Numbered from the stretch's first letter, positions 35,716 to 45,957 are shown. The stretch: 64,000 nt of DNA from Stenotrophomonas maltophilia (GCF_003205835.1 NZ_CP029773.1:3690501-3754500); one strand, 5' to 3'. The notes: generated from the sequence alone by a model not told the origin. Numbers and translations are program-made.

Positions 35716-36534
35716 TCAGCGGATCTGCTTGCCGAGACGGATCGACTGCAGGCGGTCCTGCGCGGTACGCGCGGCGTCCGAGCCGGGGTACTGTGCCACG
35801 ACGGTCTCCAGCGTCTGCTGGGCCTGGTCGACCTTGCCCTCGCCGTACTGCGAGAGGCCAACCTTGAGCAGGCCGCCAGCGGCCTTGTCGTGGGTCGGAT
35901 AGCGCGAGAGCAGTTCACGGAACTGGGTCTCGGCCATCGGGAAATTGCGGGTGGCGTAATAGCTCTCGCCCAGCCAGTACAGCGCGTTCGGCGCATAGAC
36001 GCCGTTCGGGTACAGCTGCAGGAAGCTCAGGAACAGCTGCGCCGAATCATCGTACTTGCCGGCCTTCAGCGAATCGAAGGCGACGTTGTAGGAAGTGCGC
36101 TCGTCGCCGGTGGCGGCAAGGCTGCCGGCATCCCCATGGACGGAAGGCGGCCGCTCGGAAGTGGCCGCCGCTGCGGGTTTTGCCGGGGCCGGGGCGGCCT
36201 TCGGCGCGCTCGCCGGAACGGGCGGCAGGGCCGGGGCGGCATTGCCCCCTTCCAACCGGTTCAGGCGGCTGTCCAGATCCAGGTACTGGTCCTGGGCGGA
36301 CTGCTTGAGCTGGGCGTTGTCGTGCTGCAACTGCTCGATCGAGGCCTGCAGGCTGGTGACCTGCTGCCGCAGCTGATTGATCTGGTTCAACAGGTCCTGG
36401 TTGGCACTGTTGTTGTACATCTGCTGCTCGAGCGCGCCGACGCGGTCAGCCAGGCTCTGTCGCTGTGCATGCGCCGGTGCGGCAGCCACGAGGGCTGCCG
36501 CAACGACCAGCATCAGTTTGATGCCAATGCGCAT
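35716..36534 (-). CDS. cpoB: CpoB (YbgF), Tol-Pal-associated cell division coordinator
   Basis: 272 residues. Signal peptide (LMLVVAAALVAAAPAHAQ), trimerisation coiled coil (about 28-90, MYNNSANQDLLNQINQLRQQ onward), a Pro/Ala linker, then three TPRs (YNVAFDSLKAGKYDDSAQLF, ALYWLGESYYATRNFPMAET, and the last to KQIR). CpoB is periplasmic and links PBP1B activity to Tol-mediated outer-membrane constriction; PBP1B (mrcB) is also in this window. It lies 3 bases after the pal stop. Confidence 0.95.
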   Translation of the reverse strand: MRIGIKLMLVVAAALVAAAPAHAQRQSLADRVGALEQQMYNNSANQDLLNQINQLRQQVTSLQASIEQLQHDNAQLKQSAQDQYLDLDSRLNRLEGGNAAPALPPVPASAPKAAPAPAKPAAAATSERPPSVHGDAGSLAATGDERTSYNVAFDSLKAGKYDDSAQLFLSFLQLYPNGVYAPNALYWLGESYYATRNFPMAETQFRELLSRYPTHDKAAGGLLKVGLSQYGEGKVDQAQQTLETVVAQYPGSDAARTAQDRLQSIRLGKQIR

Positions 36535-36537
36535 GGA

Positions 36538-37056
36538 TTACTGCGCGGTGTAGACGATTTCGACGCGACGGTTCTGCGACCAGCAGGACTCGTTCGACTC
36601 GGTGCAGACCGGACGCTCTTCACCGTAGGACACGACGGTCAGCTGCGAAGCCGAGCCACCGTTGGCCTGCAGGGCCGAGTTGACGCCGTTGCCACGACGC
36701 TCGCCCAGGGCCTGGTTGTACGCGCGCGAACCGCGCTCGTCGGTGTGGCCCTGCAGGGTGATGCGCGAGGACGGACGGTCACGCAGGTACTTGGCGTGGC
36801 ACGCCATGATGGCCTGGAATTCCGGCTTCACGTCTTCCTTGTCCAGGTCGAAGTAGACAACGCGCTGGCGCAGGCAAGCGTCGGTGTCCAGGTCGCCCGG
36901 GCCGTACAGGCCGGAGGTCGACGGAGCGGTCGGGGTGGTGGTCGAGGTGCCGGTGTCGACCGGGGCTGCCGGCTCTTCCTTCACCTTCTTCGAGCAACCG
37001 GCCAGGACGGCCACAGACAGCAGGGAAACAAGCAGAACGCGGGTGGACTTGTTCAT
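36538..37056 (-). CDS. pal: Peptidoglycan-associated lipoprotein Pal
   Basis: 172 residues. The lipobox is LAGCSKK with lipidated Cys near residue 21. A short Thr/Pro linker leads into the OmpA-like domain (about 65-170) with VYFDLDKEDVKPEF, LQGHTDERGSRAYNQALGER (the peptidoglycan-binding helix with the conserved Asp/Arg) and NRRVEIVY. It sits in the inner leaflet of the outer membrane and binds peptidoglycan or TolB. It carries an extra Cys pair in the OmpA domain. It lies 64 bases after tolB. Confidence 0.97.
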   Translation of the reverse strand: MNKSTRVLLVSLLSVAVLAGCSKKVKEEPAAPVDTGTSTTTPTAPSTSGLYGPGDLDTDACLRQRVVYFDLDKEDVKPEFQAIMACHAKYLRDRPSSRITLQGHTDERGSRAYNQALGERRGNGVNSALQANGGSASQLTVVSYGEERPVCTESNESCWSQNRRVEIVYTAQ

Positions 37057-37120
37057 GGCGATACCTTTGTGGCTCCTAGGCCGATGAGGGGTTCAAGACA
37101 GCGAAAATATTAACACTCTT

Positions 37121-38440
37121 TTAGCGCTGGGTACGGTATGGGGACCATGCCGGTTCGCGCACATCTCCGTCAGCCAGAACCAACCGCTGGCGCACGCGCG
37201 CATCGGCAGAAACGGCGTACAGGACACCACGGCCACCCTCGCGGGCGGCGTACAACACCATGCTTGCGTTGGGCGCAAAGCTCGGAGATTCATCCAGCGA
37301 ACCCGGGGACAGCGTGCTCCAGCGAGGCGAACCCAGCGAGCTGTCCATCATCGCGATCTTGTAGCTGTTGCCCGAGCCCTGGGCGACGGCGATCTTCTTG
37401 CCATCGTAGGACACCGAGGGCTTGGCGTTGTAGTTGCCCTGGAAGGTCACGCGTTCGGCACTGCCGCCGCCCGCACCGACCTTGTAGACCTGCGGACGGC
37501 CGCCGCGGTCGGAGGTGAAGTACACCGCGCTGCCGTCCGGCGCCCAGGTCGGCTCGGTATCGATGGCGAAGTGGTTGGTCAGCTGGGTCAGCTGCTTGCT
37601 GCCCAGGTCCATCACGTAGATTTCCGGGTTGCCCGAACGCGACAGGGTCAGGGCCAGCTTGCGGCCGTCCGGCGAGAACGCCGGGGCGCTGTTGATGCCA
37701 CGGAAGCTGGTGACCAGCTCACGCGCGCCGGTGCCGATGTTCTGGATGTAGATCGCCGAGTTGCCACGCTCGAAGCTGACATAGGCCAGCTTGCTGCCAT
37801 CCGGGCTCCACGACGGCGACAGCAGCGGCTCGGCCGAGCGCACGATGGTCTGCGGATTGAAGCCATCGGAGTCGGCCACCATCAGCGCGTAGCGCATGGC
37901 GTCGCCCTTGCCGCTGGCGGTCACGTAGGCGATGCGGGTCCAGAAGGCGCCACGGATGCCGGTGATCTTCTCGTAGATGGCGTCGGCCATCTGGTGGGCG
38001 ACGTCACGCATGGCGTTGCCACGGGCGGTCATCGCCAGGCCCAGAAGGCGCTCACCCTTGGGCACGTCGAACAGTTCGTACTCGACGCGGTAGGCACCGG
38101 CACCGGCGTCGAGCACGCGGCCGACCACGATGTAGTTCTGCTTCAGCGCGCGCCAGGTGGCGAACTGGATGTCGCCGCCACGGACCGGCTTTTCGACGAT
38201 CTGTGCTTCCGGCAGCGTGCGGAACTGCCCCGAACGCTCGAGGTCGGCGCGGACCACGCCAGCGACGTCGGTCTGCGGTGCGGCGGCCGAACCCTGGTAG
38301 GGCATCGGCACGATGGTGATCGGCAACGCGGAGGCATTGCCACCGATGATGTCGATATCCAGTCCCCTCTGCTGCGCAACGGCAGCGAAGGGCAGCAACA
38401 GGGCCGCAAACACGGCAAGCCAGCGAGGCATCTTTTTCAT
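37121..38440 (-). CDS. tolB: TolB, periplasmic Tol-Pal component
   Basis: 439 residues. Signal peptide (MPRWLAVFAALLLPFAAVAQ), N-terminal TolB domain, then a six-bladed propeller with the repeated WSPDGSKLAYVSFE-type units (SFRGINSAPAFSPDGRKLAL, THFAIDTEPTWAPDGSAVYF and others). It binds Pal and TolA. The ATG at 38440 is used; 21 further in-frame codons upstream lack a signal peptide. An unusually long 284-base gap separates it from tolA. Confidence 0.95.
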   Translation of the reverse strand: MKKMPRWLAVFAALLLPFAAVAQQRGLDIDIIGGNASALPITIVPMPYQGSAAAPQTDVAGVVRADLERSGQFRTLPEAQIVEKPVRGGDIQFATWRALKQNYIVVGRVLDAGAGAYRVEYELFDVPKGERLLGLAMTARGNAMRDVAHQMADAIYEKITGIRGAFWTRIAYVTASGKGDAMRYALMVADSDGFNPQTIVRSAEPLLSPSWSPDGSKLAYVSFERGNSAIYIQNIGTGARELVTSFRGINSAPAFSPDGRKLALTLSRSGNPEIYVMDLGSKQLTQLTNHFAIDTEPTWAPDGSAVYFTSDRGGRPQVYKVGAGGGSAERVTFQGNYNAKPSVSYDGKKIAVAQGSGNSYKIAMMDSSLGSPRWSTLSPGSLDESPSFAPNASMVLYAAREGGRGVLYAVSADARVRQRLVLADGDVREPAWSPYRTQR

Positions 38441-38724
38441 GGAGCGCTCAATAGGGGGAAACCGGAACGAGGGATAGCAAAGCGGGAGTGAACCGCTTCG
38501 CAATCATGAACCAAGGGTACGTGAATTCCGGGTCAGTTCCAGCCCGTCCTCTCACGCACCGTTAACGTCGTGGCTAACATCGCACCCGCCTGCCCCGATC
38601 ACGCCACCCGGCCGGGCAGCGTTCGACAGCAGGCTCAGCCTGCCCGGTCGAAACCGGGCCTGCCAGAGGCAAGCGCGACATCCATGGGCGCGGGTGGCTC
38701 CCTGGCCACCCTGCCCTGCCCGCC
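38441..38724 (-). other. Intergenic gap inside the tol operon
   Basis: 284 bases between the tolA stop and the tolB start, far longer than the other junctions of this operon. It holds two small inverted repeats, GCAGGCTCAGCCTGC (about 38629-38643) and CCCGGTCGAAACCGGG (about 38643-38658), and no convincing ORF. It could carry an internal promoter for tolB-pal-cpoB, as known for tolB in other bacteria, but I cannot identify boxes. Confidence 0.5.
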
Positions 38725-39769
38725 TCAGCGATCCTGGGCGGTAAAGGTGAAGTTGAGCGTGCGCGCGAACACCGACTCGAACCCGCGGTACGGCAGCGGC
38801 TGCGCATTGAGCACGGCGGCCTCGATCGAACGCCTGCCGGCCTCGTCGTACGGGCAGTTCGGGCTGACCTTGGCCTGCATCACCGTGCCCCCCGGAATCT
38901 GGGTGATGGTGATGGTGCAGCGCTGGCCCAGCGGCACCGTATCCGGGCGCACCCACTGCGACAGCACCTTGGCCTGGATCGCGGCCGCGTACTTGGCCGA
39001 AAGATCATCGCTGTTGCCACCGCCACCCGCAGCCGGCTGGGACGCTCCGCTGGCACCGGCGGCCGCACTGCCGGCGGCATTGCGCGCGGCGGCGACCTGG
39101 CGCAGCTTCTGCTCGGCCAGCTTGGCTTCCTTCTCGGCCTGCTCGCGGCGGGCGCGGATCTCGGCGATCTTCTTCTGCTTCTCGGCCTCGGCCTTGTCAG
39201 CCGCCACGCGCTCCTGCTCGGCCTGCTTCTTCTTTTCGTCCGCTTCCTGCTGCTTGGCCAGGCGCAGCTTCTGCTCCGCTTCTTCCTGGCGCTTGCGTTC
39301 GGTCAGGTCGATCTGCTCCTGGCGGCGCTTGGCTTCCTGTTCCTGCTTGGCCTTCTCCTGCGAGATGGCCAGCGCGCTCACCGCTTCCTGGTCCTTGGTG
39401 TCCGGCTGCGCGACACGCTCCTGCGCCTGTTGCTGCTGCGGCGTGGGGGCGTCCTGCGGGCGCGGCTCGGGAATCGGCTGCGGTGGCGGGATGGTGTCTT
39501 CGGGCACCGGAATCGGCTCGGCGACCGGCGGCGGCAGGTCTTCCAGCTTTTCCGACTGGCGCAGGGCCTGGCGCGCGGCGGACGCCTCGGACGCGGACAG
39601 CGCAAGGCTGGCCTCGACCGACGGGTCGCCGGCAGCGGCATCGGTGTTGCGCTCGGGCGACCAGAACCAGGCCACGATGAAGACCAGCGCGACCAGCAGG
39701 TGCACCAGCAACGCCAGCGCCAAGGGCAGGCCCCAGCCGGGTTCGCGCTGATGCGAAGGTGGCAGGGCG

Positions 39770-39780
<11 letters not shown>
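38725..39780 (-). CDS. tolA: TolA, inner-membrane to outer-membrane energy transducer
   Basis: 351 residues. TM anchor (about 16-38, GLPLALALLVHLLVALVFIV), Pro-rich segment (about 80-120), a long charged Lys/Glu/Ala/Gln helix (about 130-235, with KAKQEQEAKRRQEQIDLTER and similar), a Gly/Ala hinge, and the globular C-terminal domain (about 255-351, QAKVLSQWVRPDTVPLGQRC and YRGFESVFARTLNFTF). It is energised by TolQR and reaches Pal/TolB. It overlaps the tolR stop by 11 bases. Confidence 0.95.
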
Positions 39781-40198
<418 letters not shown>

Positions 40199-40222
40199 GG
40201 CTTGGACTCCCGGGTCAGGCGC

Positions 40223-41002
40223 TTACTCGTCGCCAGCGCTCTGGCGCTGCAGGATGGAGCTGAACTCTTCGGCGAAGGTCTCGAACCGCACCGACATGCG
40301 CTCCACGCGCGTGGTGAAGCGGTTGTAGGCCCACACCGCCGGGATCGCCACGAACAGACCGATGGCGGTGGCGAACAGCGCTTCGGAGATGCCCGGCGCA
40401 ACGGCGGCGATGCCCGCCTGCGCGCCACTGCTGATCATGTCGTGCATGGTCACCATGATGCCGAACACGGTACCGACCAGACCCACGTACGGCGCGGTCG
40501 AGCCGATGTTGGCCAGCAGTTCCAGGTTGCGCTCGAGCTGGTCCACTTCGCGGGTGTAGGTGGTGCGCATGGCACGCTGTGCGCCTTCCAGCTGCGCGCG
40601 GCCATCCAGACGGCGCTTGTCGCGCAGGCGGGTGTACTCGCGGAAGCCGGCTTCGAAGATGGCTTCCAGGCCACCGACATTGCGGCTGCGGTCGGTGGCC
40701 GAGCTGTACAGCTTGCCCAGGTCCGCACCGGACCAGAAGCGGTTCTCGAACTCGTCGGCTTCACGGGTGGCCTGCTTGAACACGCGGGCCTTGCGGAAAA
40801 TGATCACCCAGCTGACGAACGAGCCGACCAGCAGCAGCAGCACGATGATCTTCACCGGCAGGCTGGCCTTGGCCATCAGTTCGAGGTAGTTGATGCCGCC
40901 GCCGGTGGTGGCCTGGGCAAGGGTCTGTGTCGCGGCGTTGCTGACGTCGGCCGGCAGTGCCTCGGTGACCGTGGCCTGCAGGGCCAGGAGCGTTGCGATC
41001 AT
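40223..41002 (-). CDS. tolQ: TolQ, proton-channel component
   Basis: 259 residues of the ExbB/TolQ/MotA family with three TM regions: about 45-67 (LPVKIIVLLLLVGSFVSWVI), about 165-190 (NIGSTAPYVGLVGTVFGIMV) and about 205-228 (ALFATAIGLFVAIPAVWAYN). The segment PYVGLVGTVFGIM is diagnostic. The N terminus is longer than in E. coli TolQ by some 20 residues. The ATG at 41002 is preferred to one 25 codons upstream, which lies inside ybgC. Confidence 0.95.
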   Translation of the reverse strand: MIATLLALQATVTEALPADVSNAATQTLAQATTGGGINYLELMAKASLPVKIIVLLLLVGSFVSWVIIFRKARVFKQATREADEFENRFWSGADLGKLYSSATDRSRNVGGLEAIFEAGFREYTRLRDKRRLDGRAQLEGAQRAMRTTYTREVDQLERNLELLANIGSTAPYVGLVGTVFGIMVTMHDMISSGAQAGIAAVAPGISEALFATAIGLFVAIPAVWAYNRFTTRVERMSVRFETFAEEFSSILQRQSAGDE

Positions 41003-41012
41003 CCGTTGTTCC

Positions 41013-41444
41013 TCAGTGTTCGGATTCGGGGTGGAGGTGGGGTTGCAGCACGGCAAGGACGGCCTCGTCCATGCCACGCGGGCGGAAACTGGCCGCTTCC
41101 AGTGCGGCGATGCGGACCTGCGCCGACAGCAGCAGTTCGCCGTCGCGCAGGATCTGCTGGTCGAAGACCATGCTGGCCTTCTTCAGCTGGACCAGGCGGG
41201 CGCTCACCTGCAGGGTGTCATCCAGCCGTGCCGGCTTGATGAAATCCATCTGCATCGAGCGCACCGCGAAGACCATCCCGTGCTCGGCGCGCATGCGCTC
41301 CTGGCCGTAGCCCAGCGCTCGCATCCATTCGGTCCGGGCCCGTTCCATGAAGGCCACGTAGCGGGCGTGGTAGACCACGCCACCTGCGTCGGTATCTTCC
41401 CAGTAAATGCGTGTCGGCCAACTGAATCGGGGCTCAACCGGCAT
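41013..41444 (-). CDS. ybgC: YbgC, hotdog-fold acyl-CoA thioesterase of the Tol-Pal operon
   Basis: 143 residues. The catalytic Asp segment [20 protein letters not shown] is the 4-hydroxybenzoyl-CoA thioesterase-type active site, followed by [13 protein letters not shown]. It is cytoplasmic and always first in the tol-pal operon. Its ATG overlaps the ruvB stop by 11 bases, so ruvB and the tol genes are translationally linked, and its own stop is 10 bases before tolQ. Confidence 0.95.
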   Translation of the reverse strand: MPVEPRFSWPTRIYWEDTDAGGVVYHARYVAFMERARTEWMRALGYGQERMRAEHGMVFAVRSMQMDFIKPARLDDTLQVSARLVQLKKASMVFDQQILRDGELLLSAQVRIAALEAASFRPRGMDEAVLAVLQPHLHPESEH

Positions 41445-42474
41445 CGGGAACCTCCGCGAACAGGTCCTGCGGCGGGTTCTTCGGCTTCAGGCCCATGTGC
41501 CGGTAGGCCTTGTGGGTGGCCATGCGGCCACGCGCGGTGCGCACCAGGAAGCCCTGCTGGATCAGGTACGGCTCGACCACGTCTTCCAGCGTGCCACGCT
41601 CTTCGGACAGCGCCGCCGCCAGCGATTCGATGCCGACCGGGCCGCCGTCGAAGTAGTCGACCATGGTCTTGAGCAGGCGCCGGTCAAGCTCGTCGAAGCC
41701 CTCCGGGTCGACCTTCAGCATCTTCATCGCGGCCTGGGCCACGGCCTCGTCGATGTGGCCGCCGGCCTTGACCTGCGCGTAGTCGCGCACGCGGCGCAGC
41801 AGGCGGTTGGCGATACGCGGGGTGCCACGCGCGCGGCGTGCGATCTCGCCGGCGCCATCGGCGGTGCAGTCGATGGCCAGGATGGCTGCCGAGCGGCGCA
41901 CGATCCGGGTCAGCTCCTCGACGCTGTAGAACTCCAGGCGCTGGACGATGCCGAAGCGATCGCGCAGCGGCGCGGTCAGCAGGCCGGCTCGGGTGGTGGC
42001 ACCGATCAGGGTGAACGGCGGCAGGTCGATCTTGATCGAGCGGGCGGCGGGGCCCTCGCCGATCATGATGTCGATCTGGAAATCTTCCATCGCCGGATAC
42101 AACACTTCTTCCACCACCGGCGACAGGCGATGGATCTCGTCGATGAACAGCACATCGTGCGGCTGCAGGTTGGTCAGCAGCGCGGCGAGGTCGCCGGCCT
42201 TCTCGATCACCGGGCCGGAGGTCACCCGCAGGGCCACGCCCAGTTCGTTGGCGATGACATGGCTGAGGGTGGTCTTGCCCAGGCCGGGCGGCCCGAAGAT
42301 CAGCACATGGTCGAGCGCGTCGCCGCGCCCCTTGGCCGCCTGGATGTAGATCTCCATCTGCTCGCGCACCGGCACCTGGCCGAGGTAGTCGGCAAGGCGC
42401 TTGGGGCGGATGCTGGCGTCGGCGGCGTCATCCTCGCGGGTGGCGCCGGCGCCGATGATGCGGTCGTCGGTCAT
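41434..42474 (-). CDS. ruvB: Holliday junction branch-migration motor RuvB
   Basis: 346 residues of the AAA+ family. Walker A is [20 protein letters not shown], Walker [13 protein letters not shown], sensor 1 [11 protein letters not shown], and [20 protein letters not shown] is the sensor 2 region. A C-terminal winged helix ends with [13 protein letters not shown]. The ATG at 42474 gives the family length; the frame stays open upstream through repeat sequence. RuvB is split from ruvCA by kup and a composite repeat here, whereas in Pseudomonas the three are contiguous. Confidence 0.97.
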   Translation of the reverse strand: MTDDRIIGAGATREDDAADASIRPKRLADYLGQVPVREQMEIYIQAAKGRGDALDHVLIFGPPGLGKTTLSHVIANELGVALRVTSGPVIEKAGDLAALLTNLQPHDVLFIDEIHRLSPVVEEVLYPAMEDFQIDIMIGEGPAARSIKIDLPPFTLIGATTRAGLLTAPLRDRFGIVQRLEFYSVEELTRIVRRSAAILAIDCTADGAGEIARRARGTPRIANRLLRRVRDYAQVKAGGHIDEAVAQAAMKMLKVDPEGFDELDRRLLKTMVDYFDGGPVGIESLAAALSEERGTLEDVVEPYLIQQGFLVRTARGRMATHKAYRHMGLKPKNPPQDLFAEVPDAG

Positions 42475-42506
42475 GTGCTGATTATGCGGCAAAAGCGCGG
42501 GTTTCG

Positions 42507-42523
42507 GCCGGGCTGCGCCCGGC
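42507..42523. repeat. GC hairpin, 5' module of composite repeat copy 4
   Basis: GCCGGGC-TGC-GCCCGGC, 32 bases upstream of the ruvB start. It is followed by the spacer CAGAAGCAACTGCAACGGCC and more A/C-rich sequence to 42581. Same layout as 3566, 6836, 21826 and 61790. Confidence 0.7.
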
Positions 42524-42581
42524 ACCCGCAGAAGCAACTGCAACGGCCAAAGCAACAGCCAAAGCTGAGTTCCTGGGGAAT

Positions 42582-42683
42582 GGCGGGGTGGGTCCGGTTG
42601 CGGGGGACGCTGCAAGTACGTCCATGTAAGCTCGGTCGCCGCATCCATGCGGCTCACGCCCGCGCAACCGGACCCACCCCGCC
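42582..42683 (+). repeat. Long three-way-junction palindrome, class A variant, copy 7
   Basis: The arms 42582-42605 (GGCGGGGTGGGTCC...) and 42660-42683 pair with one mismatch. The core is the most diverged. The side hairpin has become TAC-GTCCAT-GTA (consensus CCC-GTCCAT-GGG), keeping the loop and pairing through two compensatory changes. The inner hairpin is CCGCAT-CC-ATGCGG. It is followed by CTTCGACAG and the GTGTCGACC hairpin (42733-42754). It sits between kup and ruvB. Confidence 0.88.
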
Positions 42684-42732
42684 TTCGACAGAGTCCTGCG
42701 ATCTGTCGGGCTGACATGGGCTGCTCTTGATG

Positions 42733-42754
42733 GGTGTCGACCTTGGTCGACACG
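42733..42754. repeat. GTGTCGACC hairpin
   Basis: GGGTGTCGACC-TT-GGTCGACAC, matching 3787-3806 and 61991-62010 but without the GTAG prefix. It is the 3' module of composite copy 4. From 42755 to 42846 I see nothing further. Confidence 0.75.
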
Positions 42755-42846
42755 ATAGATCCAGGCGTGGAGGAAACTGGAGAGCAGAGTGAGCCAAGCT
42801 TCAAGCACGCGGCGCCCACGGTTTGCGCAGCAAATCGTGGGACGTA

Positions 42847-42877
42847 GCGCAGGTGGAGATTAAATCTCCACCTGCGC
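42847..42877. terminator. 31-nt perfect palindrome centred on the kup stop codon
   Basis: The 15-bp arms 42847-42861 and 42863-42877 (GCGCAGGTGGAGATT and its complement) flank a single centre base at 42862. The kup stop codon (42862-42860) lies at the centre, so the last codons of kup are mirrored in the downstream sequence. Without a T-run it is not a classical terminator, but it could protect or end the kup message. Confidence 0.75.
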
Positions 42878-44779
42878 GCCCAGTTCCACGAGGCGGTTGC
42901 CCGGAATCCGGAAGAAGCCGGTGGCCGGGGCGGCGTTGCGATGCATCAGCGCGAACAGCTTGTCACGCCAGATCGGCATGCCACGGTTGGCGGTGGCGAC
43001 GATGGTTTCGCGGCTGGCGAAGAAGGTGGTGTCCATCGGGTCGAAGTAGATACCGCCGTGGTCGCAGGAACGCATCAGCGCCAGCGGCACGTCCGGGGTC
43101 TCCATGAAACCGAAGCGCACGTAGACGCGGTAGAACTCGTCGCCCACCGATTCGATCTTCAGCCGCTGCCCTTCCATCGCATAGGGAATGGGCAGGGTTT
43201 CCACGTGCAGGAACACGTTGCGCTCGTGCAGCACCTTGTTGTGCTTGAGGTTGTGCATCAGCGCGTGCGGGGCCACGGTCGGGTCGGCGGTGAGGAACAC
43301 CGCGGTGCCCGGCACGCGTACCGGCGGTGCCAGCATCAGGCCCGGCAGGAAGGTGTCCAGGCGGATGCCGTCCTTGCGGATCTCATCACGCAGCAGCTCG
43401 CGGCCACGGCGCCAGGTGCGCATCATGGTGAACAGGAAGATGCCCAGCACCACCGGGAACCAGGCGCCCTGCAGCAGCTTGGCACCGTTGGCGATGACGA
43501 AGCCCAGGTCGATGATGAAGAACACCACGCACAGCGGCAGGATCCACTTGCGCGCCTTCGGCCACAGCGAGCGCGCCACCAGGGCCAGCAGCAGGGTGTC
43601 GATCAGCATGGTGGCCGACACCGAGATGCCGTAGGCCACGGCCAGGTTCGACGAGCTGCGGAAGGCCAGCACCAGGCCGATCACCATCACCGCGATGCCC
43701 CAGTTGATGCCCGGGATGTAGATCTGGCCGATGGTGTCGTGCGAGGTGTGCTTGATCCGCATGCGCGGGATGTAACCCAGCTGCATGGCCTGGCGCGAGA
43801 CCGAGAACGCACCGGTGATGACCGACTGCGACGCGATCACCGCCGCCATCGTGGCCAGGATGATCATCGGGTACAGCGCCCACGGCGGTACTGCCTCGAA
43901 GAACGGGTTTTTCAGCGCCTCGGGGTGGTTGAGCACCAGTGCGCCCTGCCCCAGGTAGTTCAGCACCAGGCACGGCAGCACGAAGAAATACCAGGCGTGG
44001 CGGATGGGTTTGGCACCGAAGTGGCCCATGTCGGCGTACAGCGCCTCGCCACCGGTCACGGCCAGTACCACCGCACCGAGGATGAAGATACCGTGCCAGC
44101 TGTGCTCCATGAAGAAGCGGATCGCCCACCACGGGTTGAAGGCCTTCAACACTTCCGGCGCGTCGACGATGTTGTAGATGCCGATCGCAGCCAACGAGAT
44201 GAACCAGACCGAGGTGATCGGGCCGAACGCCTTGCCGATCTTCTCGGTGCCGAAGCGCTGCGCGGCGAACACCGCCAGCAGCACGACCACGGTGATCGGC
44301 ACGATGAAGGCATGCAGGCCGGGCGCGGCCACCTCCAGGCCCTCGACCGCGCCAAGCACGGAGATCGCCGGGGTAATCACGCCATCACCGAAGAACAGCG
44401 AGGCACCGAAGATGCCGAGGATGCCGACCACATAGGCCGAGCGCGACCCGTTGCGCAGCGTGCGCTGGGTCAGCGCCATCAGCGCCATGATGCCGCCCTC
44501 GCCGTCGTTGTCGGCGCGCATGATGATGGTCACGTACTTCAGGGTGACCACGATGTTCAGCGCCCAGAACGCCAGCGACAGCACGCCCAGCACGGTGTCA
44601 TGGTCACTATTGAGCCCGTAGTGCGGCGAGAACGCCTCCTTCAGGGTGTACAGCGGGCTGGTACCGATATCGCCGAAGACCACGCCGATCGCACCGATGA
44701 TCAGCGCCATGCCTCCGGCTGGAGGGGCGTGACCGTGGCCGCCGGGGGCGGCTGTGTGCGGAGTTTGACTGCTGGACAT
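42860..44779 (-). CDS. kup: Kup, low-affinity potassium uptake protein
   Basis: 639 residues. The Kup/HAK signature [19 protein letters not shown] lies near residues 33-51, with about 12 TM helices (for example [50 protein letters not shown]) and a cytoplasmic C-terminal domain of about 180 residues. It is a proton-coupled K+ importer of the inner membrane. The N terminus carries a His/Gly/Pro-rich extension of about 22 residues. It lies between ruvA and ruvB, where Pseudomonas has no gene. Confidence 0.96.
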   Translation of the reverse strand: MSSSQTPHTAAPGGHGHAPPAGGMALIIGAIGVVFGDIGTSPLYTLKEAFSPHYGLNSDHDTVLGVLSLAFWALNIVVTLKYVTIIMRADNDGEGGIMALMALTQRTLRNGSRSAYVVGILGIFGASLFFGDGVITPAISVLGAVEGLEVAAPGLHAFIVPITVVVLLAVFAAQRFGTEKIGKAFGPITSVWFISLAAIGIYNIVDAPEVLKAFNPWWAIRFFMEHSWHGIFILGAVVLAVTGGEALYADMGHFGAKPIRHAWYFFVLPCLVLNYLGQGALVLNHPEALKNPFFEAVPPWALYPMIILATMAAVIASQSVITGAFSVSRQAMQLGYIPRMRIKHTSHDTIGQIYIPGINWGIAVMVIGLVLAFRSSSNLAVAYGISVSATMLIDTLLLALVARSLWPKARKWILPLCVVFFIIDLGFVIANGAKLLQGAWFPVVLGIFLFTMMRTWRRGRELLRDEIRKDGIRLDTFLPGLMLAPPVRVPGTAVFLTADPTVAPHALMHNLKHNKVLHERNVFLHVETLPIPYAMEGQRLKIESVGDEFYRVYVRFGFMETPDVPLALMRSCDHGGIYFDPMDTTFFASRETIVATANRGMPIWRDKLFALMHRNAAPATGFFRIPGNRLVELGAQVEI

Positions 44780-44828
44780 GGGACTCCTGGCGAAGCTCAG
44801 GCGGTAGGTTGGGGGAAAGGGACGCGGC

Positions 44829-45422
44829 TCAGCGCAGCGCGGACTGCAGCGCCTTGCGGATCACGGTGGCCACTTCGTCGCCTTCATTGAAGGCATCGCG
44901 GGCCATGCGTGCGGCTTCGGCCGGCTTGTAGCCCAGCTGCTGCAGGGCCACGGTGGCATCGGACAGCGGATCGGCCGGGGCCGGGCCGCTGCCGGTGGGC
45001 AGCGCGCCGCCGGCACCGAACTGGGCCGCGCGGTCACGCAGCTCCAGCACCATGCGCTCGGCGGTCTTCTTGCCGATGCCCGGAATGCGGGTCAGCGCGG
45101 TGATGTCACCGGCCTGCACCATGCGCGCGAACTCCTCGACAGTGACGCCGGACAGCACGGCCAGCGCGATCTTCGCGCCGATGCCACTGACCTTCTGCAC
45201 GTCGCGGAACAGGCGCCGCTCACCTTCGCGCAGGAAGCCGTACAGCGAAACGCTGTCTTCCTTCTGCGAGTAATGGGTGTACAGGGTGACCTCGCGGCCA
45301 AGCTCGGGCAGGTCGTAGAAGGTGCTCATCGGCGCCTCCAGTTCGTAGCCCACTCCGTTCACGTCCACCACCAGCCACGGCGGCGCCTTGTAGGCGACGA
45401 TGCCGCGCAGTCGACCGATCAT
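44829..45422 (-). CDS. ruvA: Holliday junction DNA-binding protein RuvA
   Basis: 197 residues. OB-fold N terminus [20 protein letters not shown], two helix-hairpin-helix motifs ([19 protein letters not shown] and [20 protein letters not shown]), a flexible linker and domain III ([20 protein letters not shown]) that contacts RuvB. The ATG at 45422 is the canonical start; 14 additional in-frame codons upstream overlap ruvC. It is 13 bases downstream of ruvC. Confidence 0.97.
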   Translation of the reverse strand: MIGRLRGIVAYKAPPWLVVDVNGVGYELEAPMSTFYDLPELGREVTLYTHYSQKEDSVSLYGFLREGERRLFRDVQKVSGIGAKIALAVLSGVTVEEFARMVQAGDITALTRIPGIGKKTAERMVLELRDRAAQFGAGGALPTGSGPAPADPLSDATVALQQLGYKPAEAARMARDAFNEGDEVATVIRKALQSALR

Positions 45423-45435
45423 TGCGTGCAGCTCC

Positions 45436-45957
45436 TCATTTGCGGCCCCACGCCTGGCGGGCACTGAGCCCCAGGCGGTTGGCCGTCGCCCTTACGTGGG
45501 CATGGGTGATCGCCACCGCCAACGCGTCGGCCGCGTCGGCCTGCAGCTTGGTTTTCAGGTTGAGCATGAGCCCGACCATGTGTTGAACCTGTTGCTTTTC
45601 GGCACCACCGCGCCCGACCACCGCCAGCTTGATCTCGCTGGCGGCGTATTCGTGCACCGGCAGGTCGCGCAGCACCACGGCGGAGATCGCCGCGCCACGG
45701 GCCTGGCCCAGCTTCAATGCCGAATCGGGATTGCGCGCCATGAACACCTTTTCGATGGCCACTTCGTTCGGCTGGTATTCCCGGCACAGATCGGCCAGGC
45801 CCAGCACCAGCAGCTTCATGCGCTGCGGGAAGTCGTCGGCGCCCAGCAACACCAGTGGCTGGTGGTGCACGTGGCTGACCTTGCCGGTGGCGTCAACATC
45901 GATGATGCCGACCCCGGTCCGCTGCGAACCGGGGTCGATGCCGAGAATGCGGGTCAT
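45436..45957 (-). CDS. ruvC: Holliday junction resolvase RuvC
   Basis: 173 residues, the E. coli length. First catalytic Asp in [15 protein letters not shown] (D7), Glu in [17 protein letters not shown], and the C-terminal acidic pair in [14 protein letters not shown]. It cleaves the junction in the RuvABC complex. It lies 105 bases downstream of yebC and 13 bases upstream of ruvA on the minus strand. Confidence 0.97.
   Translation of the reverse strand: MTRILGIDPGSQRTGVGIIDVDATGKVSHVHHQPLVLLGADDFPQRMKLLVLGLADLCREYQPNEVAIEKVFMARNPDSALKLGQARGAAISAVVLRDLPVHEYAASEIKLAVVGRGGAEKQQVQHMVGLMLNLKTKLQADAADALAVAITHAHVRATANRLGLSARQAWGRK

Noticed and set aside
38552..38956. A 134-codon minus-strand ORF overlapping the tolA end
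   Set aside because: It lies mostly inside tolA in another frame and ends in the intergenic hairpins; composition is shadow-like.
42475..42819. RuvB with a 115-residue N-terminal extension
   Set aside because: The extension runs through the composite repeat and lacks similarity to RuvB; the ATG at 42474 gives the standard RuvB length.
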